34,308 nucleotides of DNA from an uncultured Sphingomonadaceae bacterium (GCA_946479505.1 CAMLGC010000024.1:1-34308), one strand, 5' to 3'; positions 1 to 7,898 are shown, counted from the first letter of the stretch. Program-made: numbers and translations. Notes: generated by a model from the sequence alone, not told the origin.

Positions 1-58
1 GATGTACGCCTCGACGCTCGCCTTCGGCCTGTTCGACGACCGCGCGATCACGGGCTGA
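1..58 (+). CDS. C-terminal tail of an unidentified protein (partial)
   Basis: An open frame enters from the left edge and ends at a TGA at 56-58. The 18 visible codons read MYASTLAFGLFDDRAITG. The in-frame ATG at 2-4 is probably internal, since the frame is open to the edge. The fragment is too short to assign a family. It runs in the same direction as the sulfate-assimilation operon but is separated from it by a 127-bp repeat. Confidence 0.4.
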   Translation, partial: MYASTLAFGLFDDRAITG

Positions 59-81
59 GGGCCATAATGTAGCGGCGCTTC

Positions 82-208
82 GATCCTCCCCTGCAAGGGG
101 AGGGGGACCGTCGCCGCGCAAGCGGGGACGGTGGAGGGGTGTCCCCGCGCACGGCTTCACCCCTCCGTCAGCCCTGCCGGCTGCCACCTCCCCTTTTCAG
201 GGGAGGAT
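82..208. repeat. Long intergenic palindromic repeat, copy A (inverted relative to copy B at 4422-4550)
   Basis: The element starts and ends with complementary arms: GATCCTCCCCTGCAAGGGGA on the left and its near-complement, ending in GGGGAGGAT, on the right. Inside is a second dyad around GGAGGGGTG. The reverse complement of this copy aligns with 4422-4550, almost base for base over the first ~75 bases and more loosely afterwards. It fills most of the gap between the left-edge gene and cobA. It looks like a REP/BIME-type non-coding element that could fold in RNA and act as a transcription boundary. Confidence 0.8.
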
Positions 209-289
209 AACGCGTCGAAAGCTCCGCTACCCCTCCCCCAAGCAAAGCATGAATTGTGGCCGGGCGGCAGGCGCGCCAGATTCGCTCGC

Positions 290-1081
290 ATGGCAAGTCT
301 TCTCGATCCCACCGCGCGCGGGCGCGTCATTCTGGTCGGCGCCGGCCCCGGCGATCCCGGCCTGCTCACCGTCCGTGCCGTCGAGGCGCTCCGCTCGGCG
401 GACGTGGTCGTCCATGACGGGCTGATCGACCCGCGCGTTCTCGATCTTGCACCCGCATCCGCCCAGCGCATCTCGGTCGCCAAGAAACGCGCGCGCCATA
501 CGCTGCCGCAGGAGGCAATCAACGCGCTGATCGTCGCGCACGTGAAGGTCGGTTCGATCGTCGTGCGGCTGAAGGGCGGCGACCCCTTCATCTTCGGCCG
601 CGGCGGCGAAGAGGTCGAGGCGGTTCGCGCCGCGGGATTGCCCGTCGAGGTGATCCCCGGCGTGTCGGCGGCGCTCGGATGCGCGGCGGAGGCAATGCTC
701 CCGCTCACCCACCGCGATCATTCGAGCGTCGTCAGCTTCGTCGCCGGCCAGTGCAAAGGTCTGAGCGAGCAGAACTGGTCCGGCCTCGCGGGGCAAGGCC
801 GCACGCTCGTCATCTACATGGGCGTCGCCACCGCCGCCGACATCGCCGACAAGCTGATGGCGGATGGCGTCGCCCCCGACATGCCCGTCGCCGTTCTCGA
901 AAAGGGCACGCTCGAGGGCCACCGCGCGCTCAAGACCCTCCTCGCCGATCTCGGCGCGATGGTGACACGCGAGGCCGTCCAGAGCCCCGCGATCATCGTC
1001 GTCGGTGAGGTCGTCGAGCTCTCCGACGCCGAGGACAAGCTCGCCCGCTGGGCGCGCGTCGCCGAGGGGATGGCAGCATGA
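290..1081 (+). CDS. cobA: Uroporphyrinogen-III C-methyltransferase (SUMT)
   Basis: This enzyme uses S-adenosylmethionine to methylate uroporphyrinogen III at C2 and C7, giving precorrin-2, the precursor of siroheme and cobalamin. The 263-aa protein has the family glycine-rich motif VGAGPGDPG (residues 16-24) and the second signature GDPFIFGRGGEE (about 97-108). It is a stand-alone methyltransferase without the dehydrogenase/ferrochelatase part of CysG. The open frame extends upstream to 131, but that stretch translates repeat A, so I start at the ATG at 290, which begins MASLLDPTARG; no strong ribosome binding site is visible. The gene overlaps DUF2849 by four bases and lies upstream of the siroheme enzyme CysI, so its likely job here is to supply siroheme. 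A cobalamin role cannot be excluded. Confidence 0.93.
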   Translation: MASLLDPTARGRVILVGAGPGDPGLLTVRAVEALRSADVVVHDGLIDPRVLDLAPASAQRISVAKKRARHTLPQEAINALIVAHVKVGSIVVRLKGGDPFIFGRGGEEVEAVRAAGLPVEVIPGVSAALGCAAEAMLPLTHRDHSSVVSFVAGQCKGLSEQNWSGLAGQGRTLVIYMGVATAADIADKLMADGVAPDMPVAVLEKGTLEGHRALKTLLADLGAMVTREAVQSPAIIVVGEVVELSDAEDKLARWARVAEGMAA

Positions 1082-1374
1082 AGCTCCTCACCGGCAACGA
1101 CCTTCGAACCGGCGCGGTGATCTGGTGGACCGGCCGCGACTGGTCGATCCATGTCGAGCACGCGGTCGATGTCGATGGCGAAGGCGATGTGATCGCGCGC
1201 GCCGAGGAAGGCGCGCAGCGCGTCAATGGCCCCTATGTCATCGACGCCGAGCAAACCCCCGACGGCCCCCGCCCCGCCCACATCAAGGACCGCATCCGCG
1301 CGCTCGGCCCCACGGTGCGCCCCGATCTCACGCTCAAGCCCGCCGACCCGACCGCCGGGAGCTGGGTGATATGA
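1078..1374 (+). CDS. DUF2849 domain protein
   Basis: A 98-aa soluble protein matching the DUF2849 family, which in alphaproteobacteria commonly sits between the siroheme methyltransferase and the sulfite reductase genes. It begins MKLLTGNDLRTGAVIWW and is rich in acidic residues and Trp, with no membrane segment or signal peptide. Its ATG overlaps the cobA stop (ATGA), which points to translational coupling. The biochemical function is unknown. From context it probably assists siroheme handling or assembly of sulfite reductase, but that is inference. The neighbour cysI starts 98 bp downstream, after a dyad repeat. Confidence 0.88.
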   Translation: MKLLTGNDLRTGAVIWWTGRDWSIHVEHAVDVDGEGDVIARAEEGAQRVNGPYVIDAEQTPDGPRPAHIKDRIRALGPTVRPDLTLKPADPTAGSWVI

Positions 1375-1383
1375 ACCCTCACC

Positions 1384-1462
1384 GTCACCCCAGCGAACGC
1401 TGGGGTCTCCCTCCGCAAGCGCATCCTCTGCCGCACGAGATTCCAGCGTTCGCTGGAATGAC
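1384..1462. repeat. GTCA-type dyad repeat between DUF2849 and cysI
   Basis: Two hairpin arms face each other: the left contains CCCAGCGAACGCTGGGG and the right TTCCAGCGTTCGCTGGAATGAC. The outer ends are GTCA and TGAC. This is the familiar alphaproteobacterial intergenic palindrome in which each arm is itself a hairpin. It ends 10 bp before the cysI start codon and leaves the cysI ribosome binding site (GAGGTAA) intact. Confidence 0.85.
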
Positions 1463-1472
1463 GAGGTAAGCC

Positions 1473-3107
1473 ATGTACCGCTACGACCAATACGACCAGG
1501 CGATCGTCGACGCCCGCGTGGAGGAATTCCGCGATCAGGTGAAGCGCCGCATCGCCGGCCACATGAACGACGACCAGTTCAAGCCGCTGCGGCTCAAGAA
1601 CGGCCTCTACCTCCAGCTCCACGCCTACATGCTGCGCGTCGCGATCCCCTACGGCACGCTCAACTCGGCGCAGGTGCGGATGCTCGCGCACATCGCACGC
1701 AAATACGATCGCGGGTACGGCCATTTCACCACGCGGCAGAACATCCAGTATCACTGGATCACGCTCGAGCAGGCGCCCGACATCCTCGCCGATCTCGCCA
1801 CCGTCGAGATGCACGCGATCCAGACCTCGGGCGAAAGCATCCGCAACATCTCGGCCGATCACTATGCCGGCGCCACCGCCGACGAGGTCGCCGACCCGCG
1901 TCCCTGGGCCGAGATGCTGCGCCAGGTGACGACCTTCCACCCCGAATTCAGTTATTTGCCGCGCAAGTTCAAGTTCGCGCTAACGGCGGCGCAAGGCGAC
2001 CGCGCCGCGATCCGCTGGCACGATGTCGGCCTGCGTCTCGTCCGCAACGAAGCGGGCGAGGACGGGTTCGAGGTCTATGCCGGCGGCGGCATGGGCCGCA
2101 CCCCCTTCATCGCGCCCTTGATCCGCGCCTTCTGCCCCGCCGATCGCCTGTTCAGCTACGTCCAGGCGATTCTGCGCGTGTGGAACCGCCACGCGCGCCG
2201 CGATAACATCCACAAGCAGCGCATGAAAATCCTCGTCCACGATCTCGGCGTCGAGGAATTCACGCGCCAGGTCGAGGAAGAGTTCGCGCATTTCGAAGCG
2301 CTCGGCACCGATCCGCCGCGCGCCGAATTCGATCGCATCGCCGCCTATTTCACGCCCCCGCCGTTCGAGACGGGGCTATCCGACGCGATCGACCGCTCGA
2401 ACCTCGATTTCGCGCTCTGGGTCAATCGCCAGGTCGCCGCGCACAAGGCGCCCGGGTACGGAATCGTCAACGTCAGCCTGAAACCGATCCAAGGCATCGG
2501 CGGCGACATGACCGCCGAGCAGATGGACGTCGTCGCCGATTTGGCCGCGCACTACAGCTTCGACGAGCTGCGCGTCACGCATGCGCAGAACCTCGTCCTG
2601 CCGCACGTCCGCAAGACCGATCTCCACGCCGTCTGGCAGGCGCTGGTCGCGGCGGGGCTGGCGGATGTGAACCTCGATCTGGTGACCGACATCATCGCCT
2701 GCCCGGGGCTCGATTATTGCAGCCTCGCCAACGCGCGCTCGATCCCGGTCGCGCAGAAGATCGCCAAGCGCTTCGCCGATATCGATCGCCAGCAGGATCT
2801 GGGCGAGCTCAAGATCAAGATCTCGGGCTGCATCAACGCCTGCGGGCACCATCACGCCGGCCATATCGGCATCCTCGGCGTCGACCGCAAAGGCACCGAA
2901 AACTACCAGCTTCTGCTTGGCGGCTCGGGCGCGGAGGACACCACGTCCGCGAAGATCACCGGCCCCGGCTTCGACGAGGACGGCGTCGTCGATGCGGTCG
3001 AGAAGGCGATCGAGACCTATCGCAGCCTGCGCGCGCCCGAGGAACGCTTCCTCGACACCTACCGCCGCGTCGGCATGGAGCCGTTCAAGGAGGCGATCTA
3101 TGGATGA
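1473..3107 (+). CDS. cysI: Nitrite/sulfite reductase (ferredoxin-type hemoprotein subunit)
   Basis: This is the six-electron reductase that converts sulfite to sulfide with a coupled siroheme and [4Fe-4S] cluster. The 544-aa protein has the nitrite/sulfite reductase layout, with two ferredoxin-like halves and two siroheme-binding halves. The cluster ligands follow the C-X5-C ... C-X3-C pattern: Cys410 and Cys416 in CPGLDYC, Cys453 and Cys457 in CINAC. The N-terminal half contains HFTTRQNIQYHW, typical of the substrate/siroheme site. Its neighbours cobA and cysH make sulfite reduction more likely than nitrite reduction. The start ATG at 1473 follows GAGGTAA at good spacing. The stop is followed by a dyad repeat before the DUF934 gene. 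Confidence 0.95.
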   Translation: MYRYDQYDQAIVDARVEEFRDQVKRRIAGHMNDDQFKPLRLKNGLYLQLHAYMLRVAIPYGTLNSAQVRMLAHIARKYDRGYGHFTTRQNIQYHWITLEQAPDILADLATVEMHAIQTSGESIRNISADHYAGATADEVADPRPWAEMLRQVTTFHPEFSYLPRKFKFALTAAQGDRAAIRWHDVGLRLVRNEAGEDGFEVYAGGGMGRTPFIAPLIRAFCPADRLFSYVQAILRVWNRHARRDNIHKQRMKILVHDLGVEEFTRQVEEEFAHFEALGTDPPRAEFDRIAAYFTPPPFETGLSDAIDRSNLDFALWVNRQVAAHKAPGYGIVNVSLKPIQGIGGDMTAEQMDVVADLAAHYSFDELRVTHAQNLVLPHVRKTDLHAVWQALVAAGLADVNLDLVTDIIACPGLDYCSLANARSIPVAQKIAKRFADIDRQQDLGELKIKISGCINACGHHHAGHIGILGVDRKGTENYQLLLGGSGAEDTTSAKITGPGFDEDGVVDAVEKAIETYRSLRAPEERFLDTYRRVGMEPFKEAIYG

Positions 3108-3136
3108 GGCCAAGCTCATCACCTCATTCTCTCGGT

Positions 3137-3198
3137 GTCATGCCAGCGAAAGCTGGCATCTCTCCGTTTCTGGAGACCCCAGCGTTCGCTGGGGTGAC
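3137..3198. repeat. GTCA-type dyad repeat between cysI and DUF934
   Basis: The left arm GTCATGCCAGCGAAAGCTGG and the right arm CCCAGCGTTCGCTGGGGTGAC match the element at 1384-1462 in arm design and outer GTCA/TGAC ends. It separates genes that would otherwise nearly touch. The ribosome binding site of the DUF934 gene (GGGAGAG) begins immediately after the right arm. Confidence 0.85.
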
Positions 3199-3214
3199 GG
3201 GAGAGAGCGCGCGC

Positions 3215-3640
3215 ATGGCTGACGCTCTCCGCTTCCGCACCGACGCGGCTGCCGAGGAACCCGCCGTCACCCTCGACGCCTTTCTCGACCAGGACGACGC
3301 CGTCTCGGTCCGCATCGAGGCGGGCGACGACGCGCGCCTCCTTCTCCCCGTCCTCGACCGCGTGGCGCTGGTCGAGATCGACTTCCCCCGCTTCCGCGAT
3401 GGCCGCGGCTATTCCTCCGCGCGCATCCTGCGCGAGGCGGGCTATACTGGCGAGATCAAGGCGACCGGCGACGTTCTCGTGGACGAGCTGCTTTTCATGC
3501 GCCGCTGCGGCTTCGACAGCTTCGCGCCCGACGCCCCCATCGACCCCGAAACCGCCGAGCGCCTGCTCACCATTTATCCCTATGTCTATCAGGACGCCGC
3601 CGACGACGCGGTGCCCGTGTGGAAGCTGCGGCATGGCTAG
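3215..3640 (+). CDS. DUF934 domain protein (CysX-like partner of sulfite reductase)
   Basis: A 141-aa protein of the DUF934 family, encoded next to sulfite reductase and cysH in many proteobacteria and often annotated as an oxidoreductase. The signature region is DFPRFRDGRGYSSARILRE, followed by GYTGEIKATGDVLVDE. There is no membrane segment. Frames open further upstream belong to cysI or to the repeat, so I start at the ATG at 3215, preceded by GGGAGAG and beginning MADALRFR. The stop overlaps cysH by eight bases, suggesting coupled translation. The molecular function is not established. A role in delivering electrons or assembling the sulfite reductase is inferred from context only. Confidence 0.9.
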   Translation: MADALRFRTDAAAEEPAVTLDAFLDQDDAVSVRIEAGDDARLLLPVLDRVALVEIDFPRFRDGRGYSSARILREAGYTGEIKATGDVLVDELLFMRRCGFDSFAPDAPIDPETAERLLTIYPYVYQDAADDAVPVWKLRHG

Positions 3641-4403
3641 CGTCGCGCCGCGCGCGCGCGATACGATCGACGTCCGCCCGCGCTTCGGCCAGGCCGACGC
3701 GATCCGCCTCAACAACCGCTTCCGCGGGAGCGACACGCGCGAGATGCTCGCCGCGGTCGTCGCCGACGATCTCGTCGGCAAGACGGCGATCATCTCGTCG
3801 TTCGGCGCCGAATCGGCGGCGCTGCTCCACTTGGTGACGCAGGCCGCGCCGGGCACTCCGGTGCTGTTCCTCGATACGGGCAAGCATTTCGACGAAACGC
3901 TCGCCTATCGCGACCTGCTCGTCGATCGGTTCGGGCTCGATCTCGTCAGCCTCACGCCCGATCCGGCCGAGATCGCCGCGCGCGACGAGACGGGGCTGCG
4001 CTGGTCCTACGATCCCGACGGCTGCTGCGAGCTACGCAAGGTCAAGCCGCTCGCCCGCGCGCTCGCCGGGTTCGATGCGAGCTTCACCGGTCGCAAGGGC
4101 TTTCAGTCGGCGACGCGGACCGGCCTTCCCCGCTTCGAGATCGACACCACCGACGGCGAGGGCCGCCTCAAGATCAACCCGCTTGCCAATTGGTCGCCGC
4201 AAGACATCGCCGCCTATTTCACCGCGCACGACCTGCCGCCCCACCCCCTCGTCTACCAGGGCTATCCCTCGATCGGCTGTGCGCCCTGCACCAGCAAGGT
4301 CCGCCCCGGCGAAGACCCCCGCGCCGGCCGCTGGCGCGGCTGGGAAAAGGTCGAATGCGGCATCCACGTCCCCGACAAGCCCGGCGAAGAGCCGTTTTTG
4401 TGA
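3633..4403 (+). CDS. cysH: Assimilatory adenylyl-sulfate (APS) reductase
   Basis: This enzyme reduces activated sulfate to sulfite using thioredoxin or glutathione. The 256-aa protein has the PP-loop-like start IISSFGAESAALLH and carries both cysteine pairs that bind the [4Fe-4S] cluster of APS-type enzymes: Cys131-Cys132 in DGCCELRK, and Cys216 and Cys219 in GCAPCTS. Enterobacterial PAPS-specific CysH lacks these pairs, so APS is the likely substrate. The catalytic Cys242 lies in ECGIH near the C-terminus. The start at 3633 overlaps the DUF934 stop. A frame open to 3399 is a shadow of DUF934. It is the last gene of the operon and is followed by repeat copy B. No sulfate adenylyltransferase gene lies in this window. 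Confidence 0.95.
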   Translation: MASVAPRARDTIDVRPRFGQADAIRLNNRFRGSDTREMLAAVVADDLVGKTAIISSFGAESAALLHLVTQAAPGTPVLFLDTGKHFDETLAYRDLLVDRFGLDLVSLTPDPAEIAARDETGLRWSYDPDGCCELRKVKPLARALAGFDASFTGRKGFQSATRTGLPRFEIDTTDGEGRLKINPLANWSPQDIAAYFTAHDLPPHPLVYQGYPSIGCAPCTSKVRPGEDPRAGRWRGWEKVECGIHVPDKPGEEPFL

Positions 4404-4421
4404 GGCAGCATACAAACCGCT

Positions 4422-4550
4422 GATCCTCCCCTGAAAGGGGAGGTGGCAGCCCGCAGGGCTGACGGAGGGGTGTAACCATCAGCGGGAACACCCCTCCACC
4501 ACGCCGCTGACGCGGCGCGGGCCCCTTCCCTCTCCCATCGGGAGAGGGAA
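4422..4550. repeat. Long intergenic palindromic repeat, copy B
   Basis: It starts GATCCTCCCCTGAAAGGGGA and ends in a hairpin around CCCTCTCCCATCGGGAGAGGG. It is homologous to copy A (82-208) in reverse orientation. It occupies the gap between the convergent cysH and dnaB genes and, being a strong palindrome, could serve as a bidirectional terminator. Confidence 0.8.
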
Positions 4551-4556
4551 AGTAGC

Positions 4557-6074
4557 TCAATAACTCCCCGAATTCCGATAATCCGCAACCGCGAGGTCGC
4601 TGAACCGCGTCACCTCGGGCTCGAACTTGAGCGTCACCTTGCCCGTCGCACCGTGGCGCTGCTTGGCGACGATCAGCTCGGCGAGGCCGAACACGCGCTC
4701 CATGTCGGTCGCCCACTTGGCATGATCCTCGAAGGCCCTGGCGTCGTCGCCTTCGGTCGGCCGCTTGGGCTCCTTCGCTGCGACATAATAATCCTCGCGA
4801 TAGACGAACAGCACCATGTCCGCGTCCTGCTCGATCGAGCCCGATTCGCGCAGGTCCGATAGCTGCGGGCGCTTGTCCTCGCGCTGCTCGACCGCGCGGC
4901 TGAGCTGCGACAGCGCGAGCACCGGCACGTTGAGGTCCTTCGCCAGCGTCTTCAATCCGCGGCTGATCTCGGAAATCTCCTGCACACGATTGTCGTTGCT
5001 GCTGCGCCCGGAGCCATGGAGAAGCTGGAGGTAGTCGACGACCACGAGCCCGATCTCATGATTGTGCCGCCGCTGGAGCCGCCGCATCCGCGTGTGCAGC
5101 GCCCCGATCGTCAGCCCTGCGGTGTCGTCGATGAACAGCGGCAAGCTTTCGAGCTGCGCCGCCGCCGCCGCCAGTTGACCGAACTCGGCGCGGCTGATCT
5201 TGCCCATGCGCAGCGCTTCCGAGCTGATCCGCGACTGCTCCGCCAGGATGCGCGTTGCAAGCTGGTCGGCCGACATTTCGAGGCTGAAGAACGCGACCTT
5301 TGCGCCCACCGATTTCTCAGGGGAAATCCCGTCCTCCATGTCGCGCATCCATCGGCGTGCCGCGTTGAAGGCGATATTGGTCGCGAGCGACGTCTTACCC
5401 ATGCCCGGACGTCCGGCGAGGATCAGCAGATCCGACGGATGCAGCCCGCCGATCTTGGAATTGACCGAATCGAGCCCGGTCGTGATCCCCGAAACGTTGC
5501 CCCCCGAATCGAGCGCGCGCTCGGCCATCTTGACCGCGAGCGTGGTCGCCTGCGCAAAGCTCTTGACCGCGTTCGACGTGCCCCCGTCGGCCGCGACCTT
5601 GAACAATTCCTCCTCGGCCGCCTCGATCTGCGCGCGCGGGTTCACGTCCTCCGAGGTGTCGAGCGCGCGCTCGACCAGCGTTCGCCCTACCGAAACGAGC
5701 GCGCGCAGCATCGCCAGATCGTAGATCTGCTGCGCGAACTGCTTGGCACCGATCAGCCCCGCGCCCGATCCGGTGAGCTGCGCGAGATAGGCGGGCCCGC
5801 CCAGCTCCTTCATCCCCTCGTCTGCTTCGAACATCGGCCGAAGCGTCACCGGGGTCGCAAGCATGTCGTTCGCGCGCAGCGTGCGGATCGCGCCGAAGAT
5901 GCGGCCGTGGACCGGCTCGAAAAAATGCTCTTCCTCGATCCGGTCGAGCACGTCGTCGGCGACTCGGTTGTCGATCATCATCGCGCCGAGCAAAGCGGCC
6001 TCGGCCTCGACATTCTGCGGCAGAGCGGTGCCTTCGGCGGCGGGCGCCGGATGAGCGAGAGCGATGGTGGCCAT
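4557..6074 (-). CDS. dnaB: Replicative DNA helicase DnaB
   Basis: The hexameric 5'-3' helicase of the replication fork. The 505-aa protein has the DnaB N-terminal domain (about 20-125, beginning PQNVEAEAALLGAM) and the RecA-like domain with Walker A GRPGMGKT (221-228), Walker B VVVDYLQ (344-350) and the DLRESGSIEQDAD motif near the C-terminus. No intein is present, since the ATPase motifs are contiguous and the length is normal. The ATG at 6074 is preceded by AGAAGGG. It is transcribed alone on the minus strand, convergent with cysH and divergent from UPF0262. Residues of about 425-460 (KRPTEGDDARAFEDHAKW) are a slightly longer charged loop of the kind seen in alphaproteobacterial DnaB. Confidence 0.97.
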   Translation of the reverse strand: MATIALAHPAPAAEGTALPQNVEAEAALLGAMMIDNRVADDVLDRIEEEHFFEPVHGRIFGAIRTLRANDMLATPVTLRPMFEADEGMKELGGPAYLAQLTGSGAGLIGAKQFAQQIYDLAMLRALVSVGRTLVERALDTSEDVNPRAQIEAAEEELFKVAADGGTSNAVKSFAQATTLAVKMAERALDSGGNVSGITTGLDSVNSKIGGLHPSDLLILAGRPGMGKTSLATNIAFNAARRWMRDMEDGISPEKSVGAKVAFFSLEMSADQLATRILAEQSRISSEALRMGKISRAEFGQLAAAAAQLESLPLFIDDTAGLTIGALHTRMRRLQRRHNHEIGLVVVDYLQLLHGSGRSSNDNRVQEISEISRGLKTLAKDLNVPVLALSQLSRAVEQREDKRPQLSDLRESGSIEQDADMVLFVYREDYYVAAKEPKRPTEGDDARAFEDHAKWATDMERVFGLAELIVAKQRHGATGKVTLKFEPEVTRFSDLAVADYRNSGSY

Positions 6075-6155
6075 GCGGCCCTTCTAATCCGATCGCCGGC
6101 GGTCTCAAGCGGCGAGATCGAATGCCGATTGTGGATAACCGTCATCATTATCCCA

Positions 6156-6236
6156 TGCACTTCCCCGGCGAAGGCCGGGGCCCAGTACCGGGTCGGTCGT
6201 ACCTGGGTCCCGGCCTTCGCCGCGGAAGGAGGTGCA
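6156..6236. repeat. Dyad repeat between dnaB and UPF0262
   Basis: Left arm TTCCCCGGCGAAGGCCGGGG and right arm GGTCCCGGCCTTCGCCGCGG mirror each other, with TGCA at both outer ends. It has the same design (two hairpin arms, GCGAAGGC cores) as the other GTCA-type elements but a diverged sequence. The 214-bp gap between the divergent dnaB and UPF0262 genes is otherwise without recognisable features. Confidence 0.75.
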
Positions 6237-6288
6237 GGGAAGGCGGAACCGATTGATTCCCTGTCCTCGCTCGCCGATAGGCAGGCGA

Positions 6289-6771
6289 ATGGCCGATCCG
6301 CGGATCATCGACATCCAGCTCGACGAGCGCACCATCCTCTGGAGGAGCGCGGACGTCGAACAGGAGCGCCGGATCGCGATCTACGATTTGCTCGAAGGCA
6401 ATCACTTCGCGCCGCAGAAACCCCATGAAGACAAATACGCCGGCCCCTACCGTCTGACGCTCGCGGTCGAGGAGGGCCGGCTCGCGCTCCGGGTGGACCG
6501 CGAGGACGGCGGCCATCTCGAAACGCACGTCCTCGCGCTCGGCCGGTTCCGGCGCCCGATCCGCGACTATTTCGCGATCTGCGACAGCTATTACCAGGCG
6601 ATCCGCGCCTCCACCCCGCAGCAGATCGAGACGGTGGACATGGCGCGCCGCGCGATCCACAACGAGGCCGCCGAGCTGCTCAGGGAACGGCTCGACGGCA
6701 AGATCGAGGTCGATTTCGATACCGCACGGCGGCTGTTCACGTTGCTGTGCGTGCTGCACATCAGGGGGTAA
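6289..6771 (+). CDS. UPF0262 family protein
   Basis: A 160-aa soluble protein of the UPF0262 family, conserved in alphaproteobacteria and of unknown function. Recognisable parts are the start RIIDIQLDERTILWRS, GPYRLTLAVEEGRLALRV and RPIRDYFAICDSYYQAI. There are no membrane segments. I choose the ATG at 6289 because the region upstream is the dyad repeat. The next gene begins within ten bases of its stop, so the two are probably co-transcribed. No function can be assigned from the sequence. Confidence 0.88.
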   Translation: MADPRIIDIQLDERTILWRSADVEQERRIAIYDLLEGNHFAPQKPHEDKYAGPYRLTLAVEEGRLALRVDREDGGHLETHVLALGRFRRPIRDYFAICDSYYQAIRASTPQQIETVDMARRAIHNEAAELLRERLDGKIEVDFDTARRLFTLLCVLHIRG

Positions 6772-6777
6772 GTGCGC

Positions 6778-7455
6778 GTGTTGAGAAGCCGAGCCTGGCT
6801 GGGGGCCGGGATCGTCGTCGTGCTGGCGATCGGGGCGATGTTCGTGTGGGCCAAGGCGATCCACTGGCACCCCTCGCGTGAGAAATATCCGATCCAGGGC
6901 ATCGATGTATCCGCGGGCCAAGGGCCGATCGCGTGGAACATGGTCGCTGCGCGAAACGCCGATTTCGCCTATATCCGCGCGACCGACGGCGCGTTGCGCG
7001 ACCCGCGCTTCGCCGAGAACTGGAAGGGCGCGGCCGAGGCCGGGCTGCGCCGCGGCGCGATCCACCGATGGTCGTTCTGCACCCCTGCGCGCGAGCAGGC
7101 CAACGCCTTCGTCACCACCGTTCCGCGCAGCCCCGATGCGCTGCCCGCCGTGCTCGAGCTCGCCTTCTCCGACGAATGCGCGAACCGCCCCGATGCGCCC
7201 GAGGCGATCGCCGCGATCGCCGACTTCCTTCGCATCGCCGAAACGCATACAGGCGAGCCGATGCTGCTCAAGATTTCGAAGCCCGTCGCCGAGACCTACC
7301 ACCCGGCGCGATCCTTCGCGCGGCCCCTGTGGAACGCGCGCACCTTCTTCGCGCCCGATTATGCAGCGCGCCCCTGGCGTGTGTGGCAGGCATCGGATTT
7401 CCGCCGGATCGACGGGATCGACGGCCCCGTCGCGTGGGACGTCGTCGCGCCATGA
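6778..7455 (+). CDS. Membrane-anchored GH25 (lysozyme-like) family protein
   Basis: A GH25-type fold is expected to cleave the muramic acid-glucosamine bond of peptidoglycan. The ~225-aa protein has an N-terminal hydrophobic anchor (about 7-25, LGAGIVVVLAIGAMFVWA) followed by the GH25 opening GIDVSAGQGPIAW, with the usual first Asp at about residue 43. The next strand reads AYIRATDG. The strand that normally carries the catalytic Asp-x-Glu reads AVLELAF here: the Glu is kept (about 127) but the Asp is replaced by Leu. The C-terminal VWQASDF also fits the family. Start: GTG at 6778 stands 9 nt after AGGGGG; a GTG at 6772 is possible but only 3 nt away. The stop overlaps cdd (ATGA). Catalytic activity is uncertain. 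Confidence 0.75.
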   Translation: MLRSRAWLGAGIVVVLAIGAMFVWAKAIHWHPSREKYPIQGIDVSAGQGPIAWNMVAARNADFAYIRATDGALRDPRFAENWKGAAEAGLRRGAIHRWSFCTPAREQANAFVTTVPRSPDALPAVLELAFSDECANRPDAPEAIAAIADFLRIAETHTGEPMLLKISKPVAETYHPARSFARPLWNARTFFAPDYAARPWRVWQASDFRRIDGIDGPVAWDVVAP

Positions 7456-7898
7456 GCGACGCCGCCCGCCTGATCGCCGCCGCGCGCGAAGCCGCCGCCC
7501 ACGCCCACGCCCCCTATTCGCACTTCGCGGTCGGCGCCGCCTTGCTGCTCACCGACGGCAGCATCGTCACCGGCACCAATTTCGAAAATGCGAGCTACGG
7601 CCTGTCGCTGTGCGCCGAAACGGTCGCGCTCGCGACCGCCAACGCGCAAGGGAAGCTCGCCGAGGTGATCGCAGTCGCTGTCATCGGCGGCACGATCGGC
7701 CCGGATGGGATCGCGGGAGACGCCCCCATTCGCCCCTGCGGCCGCTGTCGACAGATTCTCACCGAGGCCGCGCATCTGGGCGGCCGCGATCTTACCGTCC
7801 ACTGCGCCGGAATGGCCGGCGACGCGGTCGAGACGCATCGGCTTTCCGATCTCCTCCCGCACGCCTTCGGCCCCCGTGACCTCGGAATTGGCGTATAG
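7452..7898 (+). CDS. cdd: Cytidine deaminase
   Basis: A zinc hydrolase that deaminates cytidine and deoxycytidine in pyrimidine salvage. The 148-aa protein carries the complete active site: Cys54-Ala-Glu56 (CAE, zinc ligand and proton shuttle) and Pro-Cys96-Gly-Arg-Cys99 (PCGRCRQ). GTNFENASYG is the substrate-binding stretch. The length fits the homotetrameric class. The ATG overlaps the stop of the GH25-like gene by four bases, so the three genes from 6289 probably form one transcript. Confidence 0.95.
   Translation: MSDAARLIAAAREAAAHAHAPYSHFAVGAALLLTDGSIVTGTNFENASYGLSLCAETVALATANAQGKLAEVIAVAVIGGTIGPDGIAGDAPIRPCGRCRQILTEAAHLGGRDLTVHCAGMAGDAVETHRLSDLLPHAFGPRDLGIGV

Noticed and set aside
59..289. 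Cobalamin or SAM riboswitch upstream of cobA
   Set aside because: The leader is mostly the long palindromic repeat; I see no conserved riboswitch box.
3100..3222. Short ORF starting at the ATGGATGA overlap with the cysI stop
   Set aside because: It translates the dyad repeat and has no protein-like pattern; kept only as a clue to repeat insertion.
82..6236. Possible CRISPR or insertion-sequence origin of the repeats
   Set aside because: There is no regular array of spacers and no transposase; each element is a palindrome in an intergenic gap, fitting REP-type repeats.
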